From the NCBI GenBank assembly GCA_012838705.1, contig DUOT01000172.1, forward strand, positions 1 to 37,674: a DNA stretch of 37,674 bases, given 5' to 3'. Positions 17,286-27,100 of this stretch are shown here, in pieces. Numbering within the stretch: position 1 is the first letter of the stretch; the number at the start of each line of letters is the position of its first letter. The notes under the pieces were generated by a model. That model ran no database searches. It saw nothing but the letters and a program-made list of their open reading frames with translations, and was not told the origin of the DNA. The stretch is from Acholeplasmataceae bacterium (lineage in GTDB: Bacteria; Bacillota_I; Bacilli_A; ML615J-28; CAG-698). Both the position numbers and the translations under genes were made by a program.

Positions 17286-20200
17286 ATGCCACAGAAGAAT
17301 TTCAAAAGCAACCCCAGCAGAACAGCTGCAGATAGAATAGAAGGCGCTGGCATAAAAAGATATTTACCAGGCGAACCAGTACTCTTGTCTCTAAGGCACA
17401 TACAGAGTCAAAAAACAGATCCTTCTGCCTACAAGAGAAAAGAGTTAACCAATCTTCAAAAAATATTGTTGAATGGGCCGAAGCATCCTTTAACATCGAC
17501 TGAGATTTCTGGATTCGTTACTGCTTCAACATACCACAAAACACCACAGCAAGCCGTGGAAACATTCGACAGTATTCTCAATGGAAACAAACAACTTGTG
17601 GCATGGGACACAGAAATATTAGGGCTAAATAAGTTCGATCCAAATGTGCATGGCGGATTGGACTTATTTATGCCTACTGAAATATCTCTTAGGGCTTACA
17701 GTCCTAAGCAGGGAAGGGGCAACTTGTTAAGCAAAACAAGCCCCTTCCAGCACCATTCATCTATAAGTGTTTTGGTAAAACCAACCGAAGAACTGCAGAA
17801 AAACTACAGAGCGCTAATTGAGAAGGTAAGACAAGGAAGAAGTTTGACGCAATCTGAAAGGCGTACTTTTGTTGACTTAATGCGCTACTCTCAAATAGAA
17901 GATCCAGCTTCCTTTTCTGGAGTGTTCGGTATCAATCTAAAGAACGTGCATTTGTTTAATACGGGCGCATCCTTCATCAAGAGGAAGAACGGTATATTTG
18001 TGAAGCACCATGGAATGTTCTCAGGCAAGGGCATTCATGACTCTCTGTTGAAACAAAAGGCTGGCATCAAAACACTTCAAAGCCTAATACCGCACGCCGA
18101 GAGTGGCTTAGAGTCTCTAATTGGGTTTGGCATGTCTACTGATCAAGTTCAGAATCTTGTTGATGGCTTCATAGCTCAACATCAGAACTCAGTTTTCGTC
18201 GGTATGAACCAATTGGGTTTCGACATACCAGTAATGCAACAGTACTACAAGAAGCTTGGCAAAAAATTCAATATGCCAGCCAACCAACTCGATTTCTACC
18301 ATTTAGCGAGCAGCCTTTACACAAACCCAGAGGATCTCCATACCGAGCTATTGGGGAAGCAGGTCTCAAGAATAGGAAGAAGAACAGAGATAAACTTCAC
18401 TCTAGAGTCCATCCTGGAAACGCTTGGCGTAAAAGAACAGCCACATAGCGCTTACGAAGACGCTGGTCTTCTGGTGAATGAAGCACTGAATAAAACATAT
18501 AAAACCTTAAAAAGGCGCATGGACAAAGACGTAGCGTTTAATCCGCTCTCTCTTGACCAACCACACATAGCGAGAAATACTCCGATCAAGAAAGGGGATA
18601 CGCTATTTGCGTTTAGAAGTTTCTACTCAAAGGATGACGAGCTATCTTTCGCCGTAGAAAGAGACATATTTGATGAAAACAAGTTGGTCCAAGTTTACGG
18701 AGATTATAAGGGTAATAGTAGGGCTTTCTACAAAGTTCAAGACATCTGGAAACAAACAGTAGACCAAGATGAAATGAAAGATATTTTTGGAGTTACTCTG
18801 CTCGATGAAGAAATTGGCAGAGAGCTTCGTATAGCCGCAGAAAGTCCTGAACTTCTCGCTGCCAAAATCCAAAGTTTCGCTGTAACCCAGGATGTCTATG
18901 GCAAGGAGTCAAGACAAGTTCTTGTTGAGGCCGTAGCAAACGACAGAGCTAGACGACTCTATGAACGAATGTTTGAGTTTAGGACTAGCCCCAAGCAACA
19001 AAGCAGAGGAATAAGTCTAGCTAGAAACCTATATTCTATTGCAAGCGAGCTAGAAGACGGATACACTCAGCAAGATTTAATCAACGCATTCAAATCACGC
19101 AACATTAACTCTCAAGCAACCCTAAGAGACTTCCAGACTCTATTCCCTAGACTTAAATCAGAAGCTGAAGTAATGCTTAGTGCGATTGGAAAAATAGACG
19201 AAGCCGTAGAAACACAGGGCAATAGGATTAACGCTGACGCTGCATGGTTGGCTTTTTACAATAGACTTCCAGAGCACGTTGAGTCCATTGAGAGACTTAA
19301 TTGGAACAACAAGGGAGTTTATGTAAGAAACGCCCTGTATGATGGAACAACTTTGATCAATCTCCAAAATATAGACACAGCCAAGGCTTCTCTCTTCGGT
19401 GTTATTGATAATAACATCGGCAACAAGTTTATCTCAAAAGCATATCAAGACTCAGCTAGGGAGCAATACCTATCCAGAGAGATAATTGATGATCTGATTG
19501 AGAGAGAAATCCTGAGCTACTCTGACGCTAAAAGGATATTGGAACAAGATGGCATCGGAAACAAAATATCTAAGTTGATATCAGTTCTCTATGAAAAGCC
19601 AGAAGCCGATATGCTCCCAGCAGTAGAAGTGGAAAGTATGAGGGCTAGAGCCAACTTCAATCTTTCCGACATCGGCGAAAGTTTCATATATCAAGCTATT
19701 GAAGAATCTATTGATGAAGTAAGGAATGTAATGGCTATGCCGAGAGCGGAAGCTGACATTTCTATTCAATTGCTTGAGAAAATGAGAGAGATGGATATTT
19801 ACCAGAAAGATGAGCAAAGGCAAGCTATAGCCGAATTTGCATCTAAAATATATCAAGACTTGACTGGTAAGGGAGTTCAAGTCGATTTCGTCAAGCGTGT
19901 TCTCCCTGGAGACCAAACAGCTCTCCAACTAGTTATGTATTCCAACAAGAATCATGCAAGTGTGGCTCGTGCATTACTTGAAGGTAAACACACTGGTGTT
20001 GCAGCGACGTGGCAACTTCCAACATTTGACGAGAGTGGCAATATCGTTTTTGGAAAGCAAGCAAAGCTTAGACAGCACTTCTTGAGATATAGTAAAGAGG
20101 GGCCATTAGAGCGTGTTGGCATTCTAGATATGCTTTATGATCAATTTTCTTATTCTTATGGCATAGAGGGTATTGCCAGAGAAATTCGTGAAGGCAATAT

Positions 20201-23200
20201 TGAAGAAGCTCACAGGCTTATTAGCCGCAGAACTAATGACGCAATCAAAAGGCTTGGTGGTTCCACCAAATACATTAGAAGCTCTGAAAGAGATTATGCT
20301 GATGTTTCAAAATATGGACGGACTCTCTCTGATGTGAATAAAGAGCGACATCTTATTATTGCCGAACTTGCCAAACAAGAGTATGGCAGAGAGTGGGGAG
20401 ATCTGGGGATTATCCAAAAAGAAGACTTCATGCGTCGCAAACTCCCTGAAATCCTTCAGAAGAGTGGCATGGATATTGGGTACATCAATGCGCACTCAAT
20501 TAAGTCTGATCATATTATGGCTGGTAAAATTGCAGTTCACGACATTAGAAAATGGTCTGCATTTGGGACATACGGCGCAACAACTCGTGACAACATAGTT
20601 CAGTTTTTAAACTACGTACCAGTCAGTGAGGAAGCCTCAGTAGCAATAGTTAAGAGTGGTGCGAAAGGTTTAGTTCCAGGCTCGTTTTCTAGAACCGCAT
20701 CTGGTATAGCTGCAGAGATGCAAACAACCAAAAACCACACTACTGGTATTTCTGCAATAGGTGTTATAGCCAACGACCAAGACTTGGAAACACTTAGAAA
20801 AATGGCTATCGAGAAAGCCAGGCGTGATGGCGCTGACGATGTGGTTAGAGAGCTAGAGAGTTTAGCTCTAACTAGACCAAGAACTTACGAGAACTCAATA
20901 GTTTTTAGACAGAGCTTTATTGATAATTTTGAAGTGACTCAATCTAAAAACTATCAATTTGCTGTCGTAGATGCCACAGAGGAGTTCATTGCCATTGCTG
21001 ATAGATTCAGAGCTGGAGAAGCAATATCTATTGATGATCCTAAGTTTACCTACGCAAGATTCCTTCAAGGCGAGGACGACGAAGTATTAAGGCGGTTTGA
21101 CCTCCTTAAAAAGGGTGGCAAAATAGACGTCGTAGATATTCAGCAAGAGAACGGGATATTTAATGTAACCGTTACATCCAAGAGGAAGGCTAGCATTGCT
21201 GATAAGTTTGCCGTCGAAAGCGAGAAGGGAACTGGTGGTTCTATCATCAGCGATATGGCGGCAAACTATATGTTTGGCGAAGACGTTCAGTATGCTTACT
21301 GGACGAACATGATAAAACACAGAGACTTCAATGCATATCTAAAGGGTATGTGGAACTACGCCGCTTTAGAATCTCTAGCTGAGGGTAGAGAAGAAGAATT
21401 CGCAAGAGCCACAAAAAAATACTTTGGCTTCACTCCAGAGAAAAAAGTAGCATGGCATGGTGGCGTGTATTACGAGGTACCAGACGTAATATATAACAAA
21501 GGTGAGAACGCCATCGCTGACATGATGAATCTCTATAAAGAGATGGGATACAGTGAAGGCATCTGGCTAGGCGAAGGTGACATGAGAGTATACCTAAGAC
21601 GAGAGATGAACGAGGTCAGGCTCATGAATGTAAACACCGAACTCAGGTCAGCCAACGTAAGAGGTCACGGCCAAGGTATAAAATTTGGCATGCGTGAATG
21701 GCAAGCGCTTGAAAGGCGAGGTTTAGCATACAAGGATCCAGTATTAAGAACCATGTATGATCGTGGTGGGGCAAGCAACCTAACCGAAATAGGCAGATGG
21801 CTCCAAGATGGGCTAGACTCAGACCCACAGAGAAAAGAGTATCTCGCCCAAGCAAGAGGATTTGTTAAAACGCTCGACTCAGTGTTTGGAGAGGTAGATG
21901 ATTTAGCAGAATCACAGTTCATGACAATATCAGACTTTAAACCGCTTTCAAGGCGAACTGGTCTTTTTACTGACGTAGATATAGCTGGAACAGTATTTGA
22001 TCAAAGAAGGTTTTTCAAGAAAGCAACAGGCGATATTGTTCAAGATGGGTTTTATCTAGACCTAGGTACAGATATTACCATAGACATGGGCAAAGGCAAA
22101 TTCAAAACCATTGATAAGCTATGGATCGGCCCTCAAAAACTTGGAATGACTGAAGACAATCTCTATGTCATGAGTATGGACAAGAGAAAACTAGCAGACC
22201 TTTTAGACACAGTTGCGGAATTCCATGCGCTTTATGATATGCCAGATGCCCTAGATGATCAGGTAGTTAAAGATAGCGCACAGCAACTCAAATCCAAAAT
22301 GTCTACTCAGATCCGTGACTGGCTGGATGAAGCCGCTTATGAGCTCACAGACTCCAAGAGCTCTACGTTCGAGCGAGTTCTCGGCGGAAGAATGCCCACA
22401 TCTTTAATGAGTAGATTACAGATAGCATCTCCTCTAGCATACACGGATGGCACTCTATCTTATGATGATCTAGCCACTATATTTGTCTCCAGAGACCGAA
22501 TGGCAGAAGTCTTTGGAGAAAAAACTTTAACCAGTAGAATCAAACTAGATGGAGGAGGAACGACTACTCTTGAAGAATATTTATTAACAGAGGGTATTGA
22601 GGCTTACGGAGAGCGCTTTCCGCTCATTCACCAAAAGGGACTAACCTCAGTTAATATAAAGATTTCCAATGAATTAGAAGGCAATGCTGCTATAATTTCC
22701 CCATCTCTAGCTGAGTTCATGGATGGTGACATGGACGGCGACATCCTTGGTAAGGCAATAGCATGGTTGCAAGACATGAACCCCCTAGAGTCAAGTAGTG
22801 TGGCTAGCAGAAAAAGATTCTGGGCAACTCAAGAAGAGCTAAAAAAAGCCAGGATAGCTCAAATATTCGGAGATGAAGAACTTATAACTCAAGGCCTTGG
22901 AGATCTTCAGTACGATACTCATGCCCACATAATGGACAGACTTCTAGATAAAGAGACTGGTGTTTTCGCTGCAGGCAAATACAGCCGAGAAAAAGCATTC
23001 TCTGAGGCCCTCATTCAAGAAGGAGTCACTAATCTAGCTGATGATGCGCTCAACGATAGTGCAACACTTTCTGCCAAAATAACAAGACAATCCATTGGTC
23101 GTCTATCAAATATATCGGCAAAGATAAGCTCTATTGCACAGGACATCTACAAAGGAGACTTTGATAGATATGGCAATGAAGAGAGCTATTTGAAATTCCT

Positions 23201-24188
23201 ACAGATTGAAGAGTTCGGAAGAGTACTAGAGCAAAACGTTGGTTTCTCATCTAAGCACTTTACTGAGGGCTCTTCCTTACTGGCAATCGAAACACTGGTT
23301 CACCAATTAAGTTCATCTGAAGATGCCGACAGGGACATTTTGCTTGACACTCTAAGGATTCTAGATATAGACAGTAGCAAAATTAAAGTCCGAATGGCAA
23401 GAGATCTAGACAGCCCTGCATGGGCTATGGAAGAAATAGTCGATACATTTGTTGAGATGAAGTCAATGATAGGCAGACATTGGAATGACCTTCAACTAAA
23501 AGTTGGTCTTTCTGGATTAAGAACTGCGCCAGAAGCCTATGAAGCTCTTACTAGCTCTGGTGGAATTGTCGACTCAAAGATGGTTAGCTTCTTAGAAAAG
23601 ATCGATATGCTTCAGGAGGCTGGCTATTACGTTGATCGTAGTAAAAGGCCAAAGCTTGGTGTTCCTCAGACATTTACCGACTTGCTTGAAAGTGGACACA
23701 CACAAGTAGGCGGAGCGACACGAGAAGCAATTAGTGAGGCAACAGAGCAAGCAACATCTCAGCTAAGTAGACTTGGTGACGCTGTAGGCGAAACCATAGA
23801 AGATATAAGCACTCAAATGAGTGCACAAAAGGGTCTAAAAACTGGACTTGCTGTTATGGGTGGTATGCTCGCTATCGGGCTGGCGCTAAGAGTGATGAAT
23901 CCTAGAGATTCGGATGTCATTCCCGACGAACCCCCGCCCCCAGTAACAACTCATAACTTAGGTCCAAGAAGCGCCTACGTAGAAGAAGATTCTCCGCAAA
24001 CACGTGGACTCAAAGTTAATATTAGAGCGACTGGTACTGCTGGAGGACATGAAGCAGCTAGCTATGTAGATCAGGCTATGAATAACGGAATGCCTTTTAC
24101 TGTAAGAACACATGTAAACGTAACAGATAACACTCAAAAATTCAGTCCACAATTCCTGCAAAACATGTTTGCAGAGAGCCTGAGATAG
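17286..24188 (+). CDS. Giant virion protein (2300 aa): N-terminal DEDDh exonuclease domain + two-barrel RNA polymerase-like core (putative virion RNA polymerase)
   Basis: DEDDh: D108xE (VAWDTE), N308xxxFD313 (GMNQLGFD), H387xAxxD392 (HSAYEDA). Beta-like barrel: TYENSIVFRQSF...VTVTSKRKASIADK(1307)FAVESEK(1314)G. Beta-prime-like barrel: RFPLIHQKGLTSVNIKISNELEGNAAIISPSLAEFMDGDMDGD with DMDGD at 1815-1819. C-terminal hydrophobic helix GLAVMGGMLAIGLAL. Confidence 0.8.
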   Translation: MPQKNFKSNPSRTAADRIEGAGIKRYLPGEPVLLSLRHIQSQKTDPSAYKRKELTNLQKILLNGPKHPLTSTEISGFVTASTYHKTPQQAVETFDSILNGNKQLVAWDTEILGLNKFDPNVHGGLDLFMPTEISLRAYSPKQGRGNLLSKTSPFQHHSSISVLVKPTEELQKNYRALIEKVRQGRSLTQSERRTFVDLMRYSQIEDPASFSGVFGINLKNVHLFNTGASFIKRKNGIFVKHHGMFSGKGIHDSLLKQKAGIKTLQSLIPHAESGLESLIGFGMSTDQVQNLVDGFIAQHQNSVFVGMNQLGFDIPVMQQYYKKLGKKFNMPANQLDFYHLASSLYTNPEDLHTELLGKQVSRIGRRTEINFTLESILETLGVKEQPHSAYEDAGLLVNEALNKTYKTLKRRMDKDVAFNPLSLDQPHIARNTPIKKGDTLFAFRSFYSKDDELSFAVERDIFDENKLVQVYGDYKGNSRAFYKVQDIWKQTVDQDEMKDIFGVTLLDEEIGRELRIAAESPELLAAKIQSFAVTQDVYGKESRQVLVEAVANDRARRLYERMFEFRTSPKQQSRGISLARNLYSIASELEDGYTQQDLINAFKSRNINSQATLRDFQTLFPRLKSEAEVMLSAIGKIDEAVETQGNRINADAAWLAFYNRLPEHVESIERLNWNNKGVYVRNALYDGTTLINLQNIDTAKASLFGVIDNNIGNKFISKAYQDSAREQYLSREIIDDLIEREILSYSDAKRILEQDGIGNKISKLISVLYEKPEADMLPAVEVESMRARANFNLSDIGESFIYQAIEESIDEVRNVMAMPRAEADISIQLLEKMREMDIYQKDEQRQAIAEFASKIYQDLTGKGVQVDFVKRVLPGDQTALQLVMYSNKNHASVARALLEGKHTGVAATWQLPTFDESGNIVFGKQAKLRQHFLRYSKEGPLERVGILDMLYDQFSYSYGIEGIAREIREGNIEEAHRLISRRTNDAIKRLGGSTKYIRSSERDYADVSKYGRTLSDVNKERHLIIAELAKQEYGREWGDLGIIQKEDFMRRKLPEILQKSGMDIGYINAHSIKSDHIMAGKIAVHDIRKWSAFGTYGATTRDNIVQFLNYVPVSEEASVAIVKSGAKGLVPGSFSRTASGIAAEMQTTKNHTTGISAIGVIANDQDLETLRKMAIEKARRDGADDVVRELESLALTRPRTYENSIVFRQSFIDNFEVTQSKNYQFAVVDATEEFIAIADRFRAGEAISIDDPKFTYARFLQGEDDEVLRRFDLLKKGGKIDVVDIQQENGIFNVTVTSKRKASIADKFAVESEKGTGGSIISDMAANYMFGEDVQYAYWTNMIKHRDFNAYLKGMWNYAALESLAEGREEEFARATKKYFGFTPEKKVAWHGGVYYEVPDVIYNKGENAIADMMNLYKEMGYSEGIWLGEGDMRVYLRREMNEVRLMNVNTELRSANVRGHGQGIKFGMREWQALERRGLAYKDPVLRTMYDRGGASNLTEIGRWLQDGLDSDPQRKEYLAQARGFVKTLDSVFGEVDDLAESQFMTISDFKPLSRRTGLFTDVDIAGTVFDQRRFFKKATGDIVQDGFYLDLGTDITIDMGKGKFKTIDKLWIGPQKLGMTEDNLYVMSMDKRKLADLLDTVAEFHALYDMPDALDDQVVKDSAQQLKSKMSTQIRDWLDEAAYELTDSKSSTFERVLGGRMPTSLMSRLQIASPLAYTDGTLSYDDLATIFVSRDRMAEVFGEKTLTSRIKLDGGGTTTLEEYLLTEGIEAYGERFPLIHQKGLTSVNIKISNELEGNAAIISPSLAEFMDGDMDGDILGKAIAWLQDMNPLESSSVASRKRFWATQEELKKARIAQIFGDEELITQGLGDLQYDTHAHIMDRLLDKETGVFAAGKYSREKAFSEALIQEGVTNLADDALNDSATLSAKITRQSIGRLSNISAKISSIAQDIYKGDFDRYGNEESYLKFLQIEEFGRVLEQNVGFSSKHFTEGSSLLAIETLVHQLSSSEDADRDILLDTLRILDIDSSKIKVRMARDLDSPAWAMEEIVDTFVEMKSMIGRHWNDLQLKVGLSGLRTAPEAYEALTSSGGIVDSKMVSFLEKIDMLQEAGYYVDRSKRPKLGVPQTFTDLLESGHTQVGGATREAISEATEQATSQLSRLGDAVGETIEDISTQMSAQKGLKTGLAVMGGMLAIGLALRVMNPRDSDVIPDEPPPPVTTHNLGPRSAYVEEDSPQTRGLKVNIRATGTAGGHEAASYVDQAMNNGMPFTVRTHVNVTDNTQKFSPQFLQNMFAESLR

Positions 24189-24198
24189 GAGGTAGCTC

Positions 24199-27100
24199 AT
24201 GAATAAAAGAGAAGGATTTGTAGAGAAGTTTACCTTCTATAAAAAACATGAAAACGACAGTATCCTCATACACGAGAGCATAGTTATTGCTCTCGTGGAG
24301 GATAGACAAATTAACAACAGGATAGAGATTAAAAGTGAGAAGTGGACGGAAATCTTCGACAAAGACAACAGAGAAGGCATAGGCATAATAACCTATAAAG
24401 GCACTCCCGACGAGGTAACTGAAGGCGATTATGTCATCTGTACATTTTCAAGGGACGATAAACTTGTATCGGTAGAAAAGGGTGTGGGCTCTGGCTCAGA
24501 CATAACAGACATTGACTTCAGTCAAGGTAATCCGTTTTCTGAGTTCCTAGAGAGCGAATCCGAGTATACCAGAAGCGTAAAAGACTATCAGGTTAAAATA
24601 GGCAATTCTACATTTATCATTCCTCCACTTGAGATTGATGTTTCAACACAGTCTACGATAAACAGGGTTCCCGCTTTAAGGGCTAACGGCTCGGTAAAGT
24701 CTCAAACTGGACACTCAAACGTCAGGGTTGAAATGAATTTATACTTTAGCAATGTTGACCAAATAAATGACCCAGACAATGGACTAAGAGCTTTAATCGC
24801 TCAGTTTAAAAGAACTCCGTTTCTCCCTGTAGAAAGTAAGTACCTCAATGACATCCACAACGTCTACGCAGTAACCCTCGCTAACCTCACTATCAACACA
24901 GTCCCTGGTTTTCCAAACAATCTAATGGCAAAGCTCATTTGCTATAAGTTTAATCACACCCCTTATGTTTCCACAGAACCATTCTTTGCCAATCTCATTG
25001 ACTGGCCTCTGTTTAACTGGTACTACAAAAAAGACTTGATTTACCAGTACGACGAAAACGGTAAACCTATTCCACAAGCCCATGGAAGATTAAAGGCAAT
25101 CCCTTCCTCTGGAATGACCAACGACTTCACATTCAAGTATATCCCACTAAAAGAACTAACAGAATTCAGAGATAAGACACATGCGTTATCTAAGACCCAG
25201 GCTGCCAAAGCTTCTATTGGTGTGCACTCTAGCTACTACATGGATGACTTAGTTACTATGATGCAGGTCAAACAAGCGATCGAGGCCATCGAAAGCAATG
25301 AAGAGGTAAACAAGCTAAAAGAAGATCTGGTGAAAGCGAAGGGCGCCTGGAAAGAGGGGCTCTTTACTATTGAGAATAAGTACAAAAAATACCTAGAGAT
25401 AGCAAATAGTATCCTAGGCGACGTTGTTGGATTGCCTACTAGAATAAAGCTTTTGGAAAACACGAGCATATGGCCGTACACCGCAAAAATGAAATATGAA
25501 TCGCCTTCTGGTTTTAATTGGACGCCAAAGACCACTGACGATGGATTTGGTACTGAAGGGTATATCTTCGAAATTCCTATTAAGGGTCATTTGTCTGCAA
25601 CTAATTTACCTGGATGGACTCCATTAGAACGTGAGGACGAGAAATATAAGCCCTATATAAATGATGATGGAGTATCTCTAGGATACGTCAGATTTATCAT
25701 CAAAAGCGCAGACGAAATCAAAATATATAGCAAAGACGAAGACCTGACAACCGCAATTCAGACTAGCAACCCAAGGCTTACTCAGTTACTGTACAACATG
25801 CATGTTAATGCATTTTCAGATGAAAACGCAATAGATGCGCAAGGCGACGTATTGGCTGCGAACGAGCTTATTGCTGAGGATTACTTTGCCACGAAGCTTC
25901 TGGAGTGGGATATAACACACCCAGATAAACTGCATCTAACGAATGCTATGGCTGCATACGAAAACCTAGTAAGCGATCTACAACTTCAGGCAATGGATGC
26001 TCCTACACATCAATTCCTGGGAAGTCAAGACATATTCATTAAACTGGATATACGCACAGACAGCGAAGAAAACGTACAAGACCTTAAAGATCTATTCTCT
26101 TATTCGCAGGTCGTTGCTCGTGACTTTGCTGACTACGTAAAAGCTGGCTTTATCAAAATCGACCACGATCTAGCCAACTTAATGGGTGTTAAGTATGTTT
26201 TGATCGACCAGATTAACGTAAGAACAGTTCCCAATCTGCCAGGAGTGTATGACATTGAAATCATCATGATCGATTTCGACGTCATGCAACGCAGAATCGA
26301 AAGAACTGGCGGAATCATAGGAACCGCAGACTCGACAATGAGATACCTCCAGATTGGTAGTATGGATGAGAACAGCGCCAATGAACCACTAAAGGAACTC
26401 ATTCGACCTCAGAACCACAATGAGTCTGTAGAGTACATGCATCAGGCCAATGATGGTCGCAGAAGTGCAGATGAGCTGAGAAGGGATATTTATATAGCTC
26501 ACGATGGAGGCAAGCGTTCTCAGTACAGATACATCTCTATCAACAACATGTTTAAGTATTTTGAGCTGTATCCAGATCTTGAGCTTCCAACATGGGAAGA
26601 GCTGTCTCGAGTTAAGCTGACTCTTCCAAGCGGAGAAGAGCAAAATGCTACAGAAAGAATACGCTGGGTTCGAGTCGAAGACGACGGAACACTAAGGCTT
26701 GCGACATGGAACCCCAAAATGTCAGATGATACACCCAATGGTGGTATTTATGTCGATCCAGACTTCTATTTTAAACCGAGTATCCCAATATCTGCTTCAT
26801 TGCAGAGAAAGCTAAAAACAAGAGATCAAGTTCAAATGAGCTTTGTCGACGTAGCTGGAAATTGGGAGCACTTGCCCTACGGTGGCGATTACTTGGGCCC
26901 AGTAGAGATTCAGATTGAAGGCGTCGAAGAACCAAGTGTTACACTTGAGGATCTTGACATAGACGCCCTACATGTGAACCCTGGCGACAGTGGAAAGCAT
27001 TTCGAGATAACAGAAGGATACGAAATTCCTGATGGTAGGGGTTTGGTGGATACCATCGACAAGGCACTTAGAGAACACAATCCAAGCTACGACACCGAAG

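Noticed and set aside
23040-23160. Possible bridge-helix/trigger-loop region (TRQSIGRLSNISAKISSIAQD) of the RNAP
   Set aside because: Position is plausible but no diagnostic motif could be verified by eye; needs structural modelling before being claimed.
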